Positions 24,801-39,900 of a DNA stretch of 64,000 nucleotides are shown here, in pieces. The DNA is from Elysia chlorotica (lineage: Eukaryota; Mollusca; Gastropoda; Plakobranchidae). The notes beneath the pieces were generated by a model, which saw only the letters and a program-made list of their open reading frames with translations, was not told the DNA's origin and ran no database searches. The position numbers were made by a program, and so were the translations under genes. The stretch lies in contig RQTK01000088.1 in the NCBI GenBank assembly GCA_003991915.1, positions 591,340 to 655,339 of the forward strand. The letters run 5' to 3'. Position 1 is the stretch's first letter. Each line of letters opens with the position of its first letter.

Positions 24801-27800
24801 TTGCATTTGACTATTGAAAAAAAAATTTCTAGTAGTTTTGTAAGCTAGTTTTCCATGAGATATGAAGAAATTGAGATTTTGCCTTGGAGGCACATCTTTT
24901 TTTTACAAATTGATGGTTCTGGTCATGTTAAAAATCATATTAATAGTTAAAACTGTGAGAATGTGTTTTGATTATGCTTCATTAATTTGTATATTAAGCT
25001 ATATGAGTAGCAAAAAGTAGGATAGAAATTAGTGATCAAATTTCAAATGTAATTATACATCAAAAATCTAGCATCTGATGTTAAAGAGGTTGAGTATGTG
25101 GACGAATTGGAAGTGTATGGATCAATTGACAATCAGCCTGGGACACTAATTGCTTCATATTCATTTGAGGTAAGTTCGTTGATACATTGTTTGTGCACTC
25201 CATTCAGGCATTTGATTAACCCATTAAGCGTGGCACGCTACTTGGCTGTCTTGCTGTAAAAGAACTACTGGTTCCACTCATGGCTACTTCACTGGTTAAC
25301 ACCTCACGACTGGGCACTGCGACATGCCGAGTAACTGCCACTTGTATTGGGCCTTCATTCATCCTTTATTCCTCCTTTTTCTGTCACAAGAAAAACTCAT
25401 GAATGGGTGTATAGGCTCTTAAAATATCAACCAGTGGAATAGATCTCTCTCTCTCTGTGTCTCTCTCTCTCTCTTCTAAAATGAGGTTGAATCTATAAGA
25501 TGCTAATAAGATAAAGCTTTTTTAAGGTCAGTAAATCGTTTGGGTTACTGAATTTACTCATCATTTTTTCCCCACTCTCTATTTCTCACCCGCTATCTCT
25601 GACAACTTTGTTTTTTCTCTCTGTCTCTCTCTCTTTCCACTAGTTTCATTCCTTTATCATAGCTGCCAATCAGTGCGTATAATACATATTTAGTACGTAT
25701 TTGACCTCCCGAGTATGTCAATCCGTTGAGGTTGAAAAAAGAGCTAAAATTGGGTGTTTTGATCGCTCAGTACTTTTTGCTATTTTCGTTAATAAGACTC
25801 AGTTAGCCCAGCCGTTTACTGGGTCCATTCATGTTTTTAACGTCTTATAAGTACCCTCTATGCTTCGTGGCACTGGGATCGACCCAGTCTCCAATAAACT
25901 TGTTCATATGCAGCTCTTTTGGTAAAAAGTGTGGTAACTAATGTAATACTGTGACGGAAATTATGCTTCCACCAGCGATCGGTCCATCCGGGAATCCCCT
26001 GGCTTTGTTTACAAAGAGTTTCCAAGAATCCATTTTTTTGGGCAACTAGTTAGACTGATTTCGACTTTAAATCACTTTCGCTGTCTAGCACCGATCCCCT
26101 CACAGTTCTTAATCCAGCAAGATCAGACAAACAATTTCATTTACAGCCAGGCATGACGGCTGCCTCTCTTTCACACAGACACACACGCACACACTCTCAG
26201 CGGGCGGCATATTATTGCATTTTACTCAAAGATGTTATACATACTGTACAAGATCTTTGATTTTACTACTCTAGGTAGTGACTGTGTTCCTCATGGGTCT
26301 ATTTTTGGTTATGTTTATTTTATGAAACTATTTAAAAAAAAAATCATCTTAACATCCACTCTTATTAGTTATTGGATGTTAAAATATCAATGAATTTTGA
26401 TTATTCAAAAAACAAGAAATAGAAAAAATTACTTATTCCTGGACTGATTTCTTTCAATTCTCTTCACTCTTTAAAATTTGGCCAAATAATCTTTATTTCC
26501 ATAATATTGTAGTCCAGAAAACAGCTTTCACTATACTATATACATTATGTTATTGCTACTAATTAATTGACAGCAACTTGCATCTTTCGCACCATTTCTT
26601 TTCTCTCTTCCCTTCCTACCTCTCCGTCTATTATTCCAGCCTGCTTCAAATGTGTTGCAACTCGAGCCAAACTGATGCTATATTTTATACCTTACTATTT
26701 TAATCCCATTTGGTGGTTCAGAAAGCCTCAGAACGTATATTATTAAATCTTTTTGTTATTAATGAATATTTTAAATGCCCATAGGGACATCTGAATTTTT
26801 GATAATTTTCGTACATTTACGATCCTGATTTATATTCCACATAAAATTGTCGATTGAAGTCTGGTTTAAAATGTACCTCCAAACAAACCTATCTGTCGTT
26901 CCGAAATGGAACTGCATCTGGTGAAGTTGAATCTAGATCTAGACTGTAGCTTTATATTCTAAATCTAGCTGATACCTGATGGTATTGATCTAGATTTAAC
27001 TCTGTGATATAAATCGAGAACTAGATAGTTGACTTTGATAGGCAAACTGGCTCAAGTGGCAGAGCGTCTGGTTCACATTAGGTGCCTAGCTCGAAACCAT
27101 TGACTGAGCAAATTTGTTTGGTTGGTTCAGTCAATGACAATAGTGTTCATTTTATTTACTATGGGCATGCTAAAAAATTTGTGAGAGGCTCTTTAGCCAA
27201 CCGTCTTTAAAGTATTATATTTAGTTCACGCAAAGCCTAGATGTCGCTGACGTGGTGTATTTGACTATGAGATTAACCCCCCCTCCCAAAACAACAAGAA
27301 GAAAAAAAATTCATTTATTAAATAATACTAGTTCATGGTGTAGTTTTAAAAGTTATGGTTAAGCTTTGGTTTTGGTCAATATTGATAGCTGAACCTAATT
27401 AGCTTGGCCATCGATTATGTATGCAGTGACTAGTTGAGCTAAAAATTTTTATTTGCTTTCTCAAAAGTCGGCAGCTTTGCTTTCTCTCCAAGCATATCTT
27501 TTTCAGCCCTTTTCTCTCTTCCCCTATCGTACACACACTAATGACTATCTGCCTTCAGCCTTCTCTCCAAATCTGTCCCTCTCCCTCTTTTCGCCATCTC
27601 TCTGCCTCTCTCTCTCTCTCCAGAACAAATGTGTGTATTTTAGGTTGATAGCCGGCACCGCCTGTCTATTTTGGATAGGGAAGTTGCAGATATCTCACTA
27701 ACAAAGGCTGTTTAAATTTTCTGGATTGGTCCCTACTCACTTGCACCCCTGTACAATGTTTTGCTTTTAAACCTTTTAAGGTCAGAGGTTTGTATATGCT

Positions 27801-27881
27801 GGGCCAGTGTTCTCTGAGCTTCCCCTCTTTCACATTCTTGTAAAGTATGTTTGCAAAGACAGAATCTATAATGTCTCATAT

Positions 27882-27922
<41 letters not shown>

Positions 27923-30900
27923 GAAGAAACAAGTCCTTCATTTACCTTGCTACCCTGTCTTGGAAGGGTGCTCTTGGTGCAATGATAGGGTGCTTCGCTG
28001 CCATTGAGAAGTGCAATTCCTGGAGTGGACAAAAAGTTTTTTAGGTAGCCTTGCAACCCAGCACAATATGGAATGGAAAGATGAAGTCTTAAACCATGGC
28101 GAAAGTAAAGCGCGGTGAGGCCAGTTCTAGTAATCTGCCTCAGAATGCCATTTGCCCGGAAAAATCAAGGCCCTGACTCTTAGAAGCCACACTCTGTCAA
28201 AGAGTATTTGACATACTTTTTCACAACCTTGTTTTCAGCTTTTTTTAGAAGCTTTGTGTTCATTATATTATTAATGAATATAATCATACTGCCTATTGAC
28301 TTAAACTTTTAAATTTAATACAAATATTTTTTTTTTCCAATCAGGTGTGTGATAATATCTGGAACATTGGCCCTTGTGGTCAGGTGGCAATGGGTGAGCC
28401 AGCCTTCTTGTCAGAGGAATACACTTCTCACTTGGACCCAGACTTGGAGCTTGTCACTACCTCAGGCCATGGAAAGAATGGGGCCCTCTCTGTTCTGCAG
28501 GTCAGTTATTTACTTTTGTCAACTTTTTTCTATTTTCCTTTTATATTTTCGAGAAGTTCTAATTGGAGCAATGTTCCATAGTGTAAACGTGAAAGAAATC
28601 CTTTAAATTTTGCTAAAAATAATTGCAGATTTTATATCCATAGCAGGATGCACACTTCTTTGTATATTGCACATAAGTAGGTTCAGGAATATGTATTTAT
28701 GTAAAAGGTTTGATCGAGGTGATTTTTTTGCAAACATTGGATGAGATCAAAAGTGCAAATGAATTTTTTGCTTTTATGCTTTTTCTTGTGAAACGATAAG
28801 GTTAATAGAGTGGATTTATAAAAGAGAACTGTAACAATCTTTCTTCTTTTTTTCTTTTAGAGAAGCATCAGGCCTCAAGTTGTAACAACTTTCTCTTTGG
28901 GTGGCTGTATTGATATGTGGACTGTGTTCTCGACACACTCAACTGAAAACACAGAGGAAGAAGTAGAAGGAGACAAAGAAAAAGATGCAGAAGCTGATTT
29001 AGAAACAGATGTCAGCGGATGTCATGCCTTCCTGGTTCTAAGTCGTCGAGATTCAAGCATGGTTTGTATGCTTTTTTAAATTATATATACCATCAATACA
29101 AGTATTAAAGAAAGCAACCATAAATAGGATGAGCAAAGTCATAGATGTAATATTTTGGGTAAAGTGACACTTATCTTTACCTTCTAAGCTGAAATCCTAA
29201 TCCAGTATTTTTTTCCTTTGTAATGGGACAGACTTCGGTTTTCATACAGATGAAAGGTCTTATTTCTGAAAGTAAGGCTAAAAAGATATCTTTTTATTTA
29301 CCCACATGGCTTATTTGCCGAAATTTGAGGAGCATTTTCACAGATCCCTCTTTAGAAAGAGCTCCTGCCTTCACGGCTACTATATCCTACCTTTTTGTAA
29401 GGAAATAAATCCCACTCCTGGTCAAGGATATAATTTCAGCTAATTATAATTATATGAAACCCACCCCCTTCCCCAATAAATTTGAAAGTGAATAGAATGA
29501 TGATTAGTCTCTTTAATTAACAATAATGACTTGGTGAAAGGATTCAAAGAATCAAGATATGTCACAATGGCATTTGTTTCTAGGTTTTACAGACAGGCAG
29601 TGAAATCAACGAGCTTGACAACAGTGGCTTCAGTACGCAGAGCTCTACCGTGTTTGTCGGTAACCTTGGAAACTGTCGTTACATCCTCCAGGTGTCACCG
29701 TCATCTATGAGGCTTCTGGAGGGAAGTATGTATGCCCTCACTGTTATAGAATACTATTACATCTTTTTTTTTTGTCCTATAGAGATGTTCATTTCCCATA
29801 TTGCTTAGCTCAATACAAATAATGATATCATTGCTTATTAGAATTTACTAATACATTCATCTCCTACCCACCACAATGTTAAAATTGCTCTTGTGAAAGT
29901 GAAATGTAAAAAAAAACCCAACACTTTCTGCATTATGGTCTGTAATCGAAGAATTTATAAGATGTCGTTCTTAATAATTAAATAGCATACCAATCACTGC
30001 CTTTTGCCATTGATGTAATAAATATAGCGAAAGATGTAGTTTTAATGATACTGAATTTATTTTCCATTTTTATTTTCTTTTTTAATTCTTTTCGAAAACA
30101 ATTTTGTCAGCCCAAAGAACTGTCAGTTGACAGGAATCATAAAAGTATATATATATGTATTTTATTAAGGCGTATGTTTATTTAGCATTCACATGGTACA
30201 AAATTTCTTTTTGAGTTTCAATTTTTTTATTTGTAGCACATGATGTTTAGAACCTGCAACAAATACTTTTATAATTTCACCCAGATCTGCCTTTATTTCT
30301 CATTGTTAATATTAGTTTTGTGATTCTTATATATTGCATCTCTGAAAACAGTCATTCATAGCCATGATCTTTTGTCATCAGTCAAACAGATCCAGCATAT
30401 TCCTGTGGACCTTGGGTCCTCCCTTCAAAGCTGCTCTGTGTGTGATCCGTATGTTGTTGTCATGAGTGCCGAGGGTCAGATCATGATGTTTGTCCTCAAG
30501 GAAGACAGATTTACAGACGGCGCTCGCCTTTCAGCAAGTAAAATACCCATATCACAGGTTTGTGCTCTTTTATTTTTTTTAAATTTTTTTTTTTAGAAAG
30601 AATGATATCTTTCTTGCCAAAGATTCTTAATGGGAGAAGTGTTGAAAATTTTACATAGTTTAACTAAACAATCTAAATGTCTTGTCTAAAGTAGGTTACA
30701 TCAAGAACGTCCACCCTGATTATGATTCTTGACTACTTGATATGATAATGTACTTTGCAACTTGACTTAAATTTTAAAATTTATAGTGATGTTGTGGTCT
30801 GTTTGTAGTCTTTCCAGTTCACAAACACTTTTGATTGAATATTCTAACTCGTTGTGTCTTTAAATAAATTTAAATATAAATATTTTAAAGAATGAATTTG

Positions 30901-33900
30901 TAGAATAAGATGATTTAAATCTTGGTCTCATTTTCCTATTTAATGGTGGAATACTTTAAAAAATTGATTTTGTAAAAAGTTCCAATAGTTTTTATTATTG
31001 TAGTTTTTGTTTGTTTTTAAAATGGGCCCTGAAATTTGGGAAGAAAGATATTGAACTATTTGTATTGGCAAATCTAAAAAAAAAACAAAACAAAGAAAAA
31101 ATGTGTGTGGGTAATTGCAATTGAAATGGGGTACTGATTTCAAACAACGATACTATCAAGATACTTCATCACATTCAACAATGTTGTTCTGAAAAGAAAT
31201 TTTGCATTATAATATCAATAAATATTTTTTTTAATGCGCTTCTGCAGGCTAAAGATTCAAAGCACCATAAAAAACAAGAAAGCAAATCTCTCTACTAGTT
31301 TAGCGTCTACTAAGCACTTGGCATATCACATTATACTGACAACAGCCCAAGCAGTCAGGAAGGTGGCCCAAGAGATTAGTCCAGCAACCTTTTGAAAAGA
31401 ATTAAATCACTATGTCCGTCTCCTTATGCAAGAAAAATCAATTTATTTATCATCTTTTTCATAGAAACCCAGGATTCTAGCAGTTTCAACCTACAGAGAT
31501 TACAGTGGGCTTTTCACAACTGAAGCCCCCAGTGTGGAGGCGGTAACAGAAAAAGCAGAAAAAGCTACACCCAAAGAGAAATCACTCACATTTCTCCCAG
31601 AGTATGTTTATAATTAGGATAAAAGAATTAAAATTTTGCCCTGCAAAATAACGCTGAGATTTTGCATGCAGGACAGATATGTCCTATTTTAAAATAAGGT
31701 TTATTGAATTGTTTTTTTTTTATTCTTTAAAGTTATAAAAGAATAAACTAGTTGTATTTTGTACAGTATTGATTATTTGCATTGAAGAAAATGTTTCCCG
31801 TGTTGATATATAATATCAAAGCTTAATGATTTTAGGCAAGATGTCTTTTAAAAGGCAGATATATTAAATTGGCATTACATTATGAATTGTATCCTCTTAG
31901 CAGACCATGAACTTTATCTCTCTTAATTTTTTTGTTTTCTCTCTGATAGTGATATAGATGATGAAGATGACATGCTTTATGGAGACAGTTCTGACACTTT
32001 ACCTCGAGCAGCTGGGGAACCTACTGCAGAGAAAGAGCAAGAGAAGTAATTTTATTCCTTTCAAACCGCTCCAAAAAGTTTTACTCAAGAAGAATAGTTT
32101 TTGGAGAAATGCTATGTGTCATTCTGATACATGTTATAAAAAAACAGTAAAAAACAGAACTAGCTGAATCACAATAATAATTCCAGTGTGTCAGAATTCA
32201 CAGTTCTATAAAAAGACACAACTCTTGTCTACTCTACAATATTATTTCACAGAAAGTTTACTTCAAATAACTTCTTTATAATTATATCATTTTCTTAAAG
32301 ATATTCTCACTTTCCATAAATGGTTCTAAAAAAAAAGAAAGCAATAAACTAAGAAAAAGAAATTTCTTCTGTTTTGTATAACTTTTTAAGCATTTTAGAT
32401 GGATCAAAATGTTTATTTTTATTTTTATTTTTTAGAAATACTCCTTCTTTTGAAACCCAATGTCAAAGTTATAACAGAAATTACTGGCTTGATCACATGT
32501 TTATTTTCTTTATAAATTTAATGCCCCTAAATCCAGTTTCAACGCCAATGCCACAAGATACACTATTGCAATCAAATTCTTTTCCTGAATCTTTGGTAAA
32601 CTGGATCATAAATTTGTTTTCTTCATTTCTACAGGACTTTGCCAAAGACAAAAAAAATTGAAATGACCTCTTGGTTACTGATATCAAGAGAAAACGGAGC
32701 TTTAGAGGTAAATGTGGCACACAGTGATTTAGAAGTGGAGCACTTAGTTTGCCGTTGGCCTGACTTCCCTCATGGGGTCACTAGGGAGTCACACTTGTTG
32801 GGTTACCTGAGCCTCGACTAGCACACTCGTATTCACTCACTGACTTCAAACATAATAAGTATTTAAGTTACACCTTAAAAAAATTTATTTCTTCAACTTC
32901 CAAGTTTATAAGAAAAAAATAGAAACATAAATGTGCAACTACAGACCAAAGATTGGGCTTTGTAAATTTTTCTTTGAACAGGTTGTAGATTTTTAAAAAT
33001 TCACGAAAAAAAATGATTTATTGCAAAAAACTTTTTGTGTGCATCTAATATCAACATAAAAGCATATTTCTCATTTCCATTTGTTTTTGAAGTGATCTAT
33101 ATCAAATTGTACTAGTTATACATTGTTAATTGTATCAGACCTGCCATTCATACCGATTTAATTGTAATCTATCCGATTTCCCCCCGAAAATTCGCCTTTT
33201 CCCGATTTTCAGATTTTTTTCGGGACTAACTTTTTTAATCAAATCGGGAAAGAACTTAAGGCTCTTCTAATAAGTCTATGGCACTGAACGGCCCGTACTT
33301 GAATCATCAATCCACCAGTTCAGAGAGACCTATTTCTAGGTCTAGTTTAGTTCTTCTTAGCAATACTGCACGGCTATGAATCTTTGTTCTTTAAGTTAGT
33401 ACCCAAATGCTGATTGGTGTGACAGTGTCTCTCACAGGGTCCCCTCTTTATGTGCCCCCAGCTTAAAAGGACTTATGAGACATTGATATTTTTTTTGTCC
33501 TTAATATTGTTAATATACATGTAAAAAAAATTTAAAAAATCCTGTCACCCTCAAACACAATCTCAAAGATTTTGGTGTGCTTGTACTGTAGTACACACCC
33601 GTGGATTGTTTCCAAATACTTTCTGTTCTTACCCAGATCTATACACTTCCTGAGTGCAAACTGGTATACACAGTTAAGAGTTTTCCATTGGGCCAGAGAA
33701 CACTTGTAGACAGTGGACCTCAATTTGATCCATTAAAGAGCAGGTGGGTTAGCAGTCATTTTAAGTATATATTTGTAATGCTTTGTCTCTTAAACATTTG
33801 AGCATTTTTTCCCCCTCTCATTTTATGTTTAAATGTTTTACTCTTCGTAACAGACAATTTATCCGAGCTTCTAAACAGGAAATCATATGAAAATAATAAG

Positions 33901-36900
33901 AAAATAAAGAACAACTGTTAGACTTCTTTCCTTTCAATTCAAGTACAATGGCTTACATAATATTTTGGGGAAAGCTGTAGTATTTGAACAACTTAGACTT
34001 ATGGAAAATTTAAATATTGTGCATTAACAAAGATATAATTTGGGTTCATAGAGGAGTTACTAATCTTACGATTTCCAATTTTTTTTTATTTCGTATATAA
34101 ATGTCTCTGAAAAATATCCTCAATTGTTGAAAAAACTTGAATTAAAGTTTAAATAAACCAAAGTATAAATATATAAAAATTCAAATTTAGTTTATTGCAG
34201 TTCATGACATCCCTTTCCTTATGTTCTTTTCTTTACAGCACCTCAGATAAACAACAGAATCTTGCAGAAATGCCTGCTGTGAAGGAAATTCAATTGTTCG
34301 GACTGGGACACAATAGATCAAGACCATATCTGATGGTAACATTTCATAATCATCTGTCCAGAGCTTTATACATACATGACCTTGTATTAAATTTAGTTTG
34401 AAAGTAAAAAAATAATTGCGATTCAGCAAAGGTTGACTTGAAATATTTTTTATCAAAAGGCTTAGGTCAGTTTTCTTTTGCCTTTATTTAACTTTCACTG
34501 TAAGGGCATATGAGTCAAGGTTAAAGCTGTTGTGAGGAATGAAGGTTAGGAGTAAAATTCTGTTGAATGCATAATCAGGATTAACTCTACTCTATCCCTA
34601 CTGGAGGTTACCCCAAAAAGTAACCCTGGTCCTTCCGACCAAGGGCATAACTCTAAATCATTGTAAAAAAATCGACATAAACATTTTTTGAAAATTCACA
34701 GAAAAACACACACTCAGCACACATGAATGAAATTCGTCTTGAAAATAGCTAAATAATTGAACTATGTAATGCAATTAGTTTCATTTATTTTTCATGTTCC
34801 AAACCAATAAATGTTTTGTCAAACAATATTTTCAGCTTGTTTATGTACCTGCATTAAAAATTAATGAAAAGTAGCAAAGCAATGTCCCTTGTGAAGCTTC
34901 ACATTGCAGCTTTTACACATAAAGTCAGTTTCAAGGGTACTTCCTGCACTAGTTTTTTTCTTCTCTTGGGCACACTGATAGCAGGCTCGTTTGCGGCTGG
35001 ACAACCTAAGTAGATTGTGAATGTTTAGTTGTCTTATAGGCAGAGGCACTAAGCCAGACTTTCTTTTAAGGCTCTTAGTGAGAAGGCTTCTGCAAATTTC
35101 TAGTCGGAAGAAGATGTGAATCCGAGCAGGTGAATGATGGATGGGACGGACTTTTACTAGCCTTTGTCGCTGCGTTCGACTTGAACGGCATCATTGAGAT
35201 GTAAATAGCTGTGAATGAATTCAAACCTACCTCTTTCATTTTATCGGAGACTTGCAAAACATTGAGCAAAGGATCTGAAGACCAGTACATTTTGTAATCT
35301 GGTAGATGGTAAATGCTAAACATGATAAGAATGTAAAGATAGTTTGAGATGTCGTTTTCGTCGACAGGAACCCAGATCTTATCAGGTTTGGTTTGTATTC
35401 TAAGTTCTGCATATTTGTTAGTTTCTGCAACGATGTGGGAGTTTGATTCAGGTCGGAAGAAAAAGTCAAAGAACTCCCTAGGCGTCGAATTTTCATTTAG
35501 ATCAGCTTTTATTCCCAAATACTGAGTGAATTCTTCAACCTCAACTGGCTTTAAATTGCTAAACCAACTAGGAACGTCAGCTGACGGTGGCCCATCAAGG
35601 CTGTCATCACTATCATATATGCCTACGATTTCGTCTAGATTCATGTTTAAAGGCTCCAAATCAAACTCAGTATCACTTTCTTGGTCTGAATCCAGCTCAT
35701 TTTGCTCTAATTGCGAGTCATTGATGATTGTCTCCAAGAAATGCAATGCCTTTTTGTGATTGTTTGGTTGTGAAAAGAGAGCAAAAGTATAAAAAAAAGC
35801 ACATCTTGCTTAGATATAGGCAGATCGCCTCAGTTGTAGCAGTAACAAATTACTGAACCTTCTCTTCTCCCAAACGAACTATGCGAAAACTTAATAGGAC
35901 GAAGCTCAGAAGACTGCTTTCGCATTTGTTTACAGTCGCCTAAGCTTTAGTGTTGCGGTTTCGCGTAGGACCTTCATTTTTTTTTCGATCAAAAGCGGTC
36001 GCAACTGTACGGATTGGGTAAAGCATTTCTGCTTAGACCTTCCTGAAAGTTTCAGAAGCTTCATCTTATATAGGTTCTAAGCCTCTGACGTGGTTAGTAG
36101 AATGTCATGTAAAAAATCTTTAACGGAGGTCAATAATTCGAAATATAAAAGTTGATTCCCTGCAATGCTTCTTTATATATCAAATTAAATGTCAAACGAA
36201 TACTAAATATATCAGCTACTTTTTACAAAAGACGATTAAGCATGATTTTCAATGGCCAGACTCCGCAGATGAAATAATTTATTAGGCTCAATAATATATT
36301 GACAAATAAAGTTATACCTATCTTTTCTTCTCTTATCATTGTATATTTTCTATTTCTATCAATCCTTCCTTCAAGGCCAGGGTAGATGAAGACCTTCTGA
36401 TCTATGAGGCTTTCAAACGCAGTCCGGCAATGTCAGGAGCAGAGATGAATTCAGGTCATCTCCAGATCCGTTTTAGAAAGGTGCACCATGGACTTATTCT
36501 CCGAGAGAAGAGGGCACAGTCGTCGCGAGTGAGGAAAGGGGCTGGTGCCACAGGAGAGGCTGCAGAGGAAGAGGAAGAGCCGCCTGATGAGAATACCCCG
36601 CCTGATCACATCCAGCAGCTTCGCTACTTCCAGAATGTGTCCGGTTACTCAGGGGTAGGTGATGAGTTGTTACTACAAATGTAATTCGACTGGAGAGCTC
36701 AATGGTTTACGTTTTCATATTACATGGTTCAAGGGGTTCAAGGCCTATTCCTTGAATGTGCACTATTTCACAGAATTTTTTTAAAGCTATAAAAGTTTAA
36801 CGCTTTGATATTTATTATTATGAAATGGAAGGTGTGCATATCAATGCAAAGCTGTGCTAACACAAGAACATGTCAATGCCCACACCAACTGTGTGGCATG

Positions 36901-39900
36901 ATGAGAAAAGGTTAAAACAGAGCTTAAATCATATAGCTAAAAGGAGTAAGTGATGAGTTAATACTGCAAGTAAAAATGTAATACAAGTAAAGAGCTCAGG
37001 TTTTAAAATACACAACCTGCCTCTAATCATATAGCTAAATGGGACAAATGATGAGTTAATGCTATGAGGTAGAATGTTATTTGATTCGAAAGCCCAATGT
37101 TTTAAATATTGTCACCTTGCTAACATAATGCTCCATAAATCTGTTTCGGATTTCTTCCCTCCCTTATAAAGTTTCTCCATATGTGTATAAAAGACATTTC
37201 AGCCTGGATGACATCTGACAAACTAAAACTCAAAAAAGGAAAGACAGAGATCATGTTCACAAGCACACCCAATAAACTAAAGTCAATAATAAATCTATCA
37301 TCTCTAAGCATGTGGAGAAGAGATCATGATTTCACATAAACTTAACAATTTAGGAATCTTAATGAAATTCTTATCACAGAAAAATCTGATATCTGGAATT
37401 GAGACAAATTTCACAAATAAAATTTTGCTAGACTACATAAAGTGCCAACAAACTAGTATTATCCTTTATTCTGTCTAGTTTAGATTATTGTAACACTCTA
37501 TCATCCGCCGCCACAAAAACTAAATTGAATCAGTAAATCCAGAACAAAGCGGCTAGACTAGTTAAAAAGATTAATTAAGGAGAGTCCATTGCACCAGTAT
37601 TAAAAGAACTGCACTGGCTGCTATTGCGTGAAACGGGAAATGGGCGAAAATTGGCTTTCTGTCTTAATTTTTGTATAGATTGTAACTGTAGATAATGAAG
37701 CACTAAGGTGTGAATCATTCATAATCTCTCAAGCCTCCTGCAAAGTTTGAAATGATTTTGAAATTGTAAATATCATTGTGCTAATAATTTATAGTACCTA
37801 GAAGACTATTTTAATCTTCTTTTGTTCTCTAAATGTAGGTATTTGTGTGTGGACCTTATCCTCACTGGATATTTATGACCAACAAAGGCTCTCTCAGGAT
37901 TCATCCGATGGGCATTGATGGCTGGGTGACGTGTTTCTCCGCTTATCACAATGTCAATTGTCCCAGAGGATTTCTTTACTTCAACAGAAAAGTATGTCTA
38001 TCATCTTGATTCTATAGACATGAAACATTTGTATGTATGCATTTATATTTTATTAATATAATTTTGTATATGTTAAGAAAAATAAAGTTGATTTGATTTG
38101 CTGTCTGAATCCATTTTCTCTAAATACCAAATAATATTGTAATGCATTTCTTTTTCTTTTGGTCGTTTAGTCAGATCTGAGCATATGTGTTTTGCCCACT
38201 CATGTAACGTATGATGCCCCTTGGCCAATTAGGAAAGTTCCTTTGAGATGCACACCACATTTTACAACATACCATTGTGAGAGCAAGGTAAGGACCGAGT
38301 ATTTTAAGAGTGTCCATCTATAAAGCTATTGCTTTGATAAAATAATATGATTAAAACTCAGACAATTGAATTATTTTATAGTTAAACACCTCCATTGCCA
38401 TAGGTGACTTATGTAATCAAGTAAACTATGAGTCTGGCAATTTCTATTTCTGTGTCTTAACTTTATCTTTCATTACACTATTAAATAATATAAAAAAAAT
38501 CCTTCCCTCATTATCCTGCCTCAAGCTGTATGCTGTTGTGACCAGCTCCCAAGAGAACACAAATAAATTTCCTCGTATCCAATCTGATGATAGAGAATGG
38601 GACTACGTTGAAAGAAGTAAACCTTTTTTTTTACGTTTGATAATTTTAAATTAAAGGTTGTTCTTGAACTTGTAACATATGAAAATTGTGGGGATTATTA
38701 TGTTAAGAAATTAGTAATTTTTTGTTCGGGATTTCAAATTAGATGTATTCGAACTGTAACAAAACATAAGCAGTAAAAAAAAAAATTTTGTTAGATACCA
38801 GACACTTACCTGTTCTTTAAAATGAGTGCTATTCATTTAAATTATGTTTTATCCATCCATCTGAAATTAAAAGAAGAGTTAAAAATTTGGTAGTATAAGA
38901 CAATTTGCTGTAACAAAACAATCTTTTGACAATTAACATTATTCAGAGAATTTTTATGTTTATTTATTTAATTTTTGTTGAAATGTAGATGAGCGTTTTG
39001 TCTACCCTAACATGAGCAAGTTCACAATTCAGCTGTTCACGCCTAGTACTTGGGAGATCATACCAGACACAAGGTTAGCCATGAACACCATTTAATATTA
39101 TGATGTAAAACAGTTCTTTCTTTGCCTTCTACATTGTTAAATAAAAGAATATTGCATGTTTGTTCTGTCTAACCAAATGGCAACAACAAATTTGTTTTGC
39201 CTTCAATTTTTTGGACTGCTACAAAAATTTGAATGAGGCATTTAGTTTGCCATTTTTACATTTTTCTTATCAAAACTCAGATCGATCGTGTACAATTGGA
39301 ACAAAGACTATATTTTATGAAAACCAAATTTCAATTTACATGCATAATAGTTGATAAATTCATTCTTAACAAATTGTGTACACAAAATGCTGTTGGTTCA
39401 TAAATATTAGTTTTTTAAATTTTTTTTAGAATTGGGAACGATCAACAATTGTTTAAAGTGCTTACCCTCTCTTGTTAAACGTTTGTTATTTTCGCTGACT
39501 TCTTATATTTTCTTCTGTTTTATCTGCTCAGGTATGATTGTGAGGACTGGGAGCACATCACAAGTCTGAGCAATGCTCAGCTGAAATCTGAGGGAACTAT
39601 ATCTGGCTTGAAAGGTTTTCTCACCATGGGCACTGCCTACTGCATGGGAGAGGATGTGGTTGCAAGAGGAAGGGTATGAGAAACCTCAGTGCCAGTTTTA
39701 TAAAAGACTCAATAATTAATTGTAATGTGAACAAACAATATCTATAGATTTAAAAAAATTAATATGTCAATTGGTAGTGATATCTGCTAATGCTATGAAG
39801 GAGCATGAGAGCTTGATATGAGAGAAATATATACACGTTTGACTTAAAATGTAAAAGAGAAAAATTTCACAGATTTTCAATGGTTGCCAAGAAAAAAAAA

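Larger units (their letters stand above)
25170..28344. other. CPSF1 intron 12, repeat-rich
   Basis: At its left end is a piggyBac-like terminal fragment (25216-25427). Further on are CT-rich stretches at about 25447-25475 and 25610-25635, a tRNA-like SINE head near 27041 and a TTG microsatellite at 27881. No additional exon is recognised. Confidence 0.6.

Noticed and set aside
27041-27115. tRNA gene
   Set aside because: Box A and B-like motifs are present but acceptor and anticodon stems do not pair; SINE head is the better explanation.
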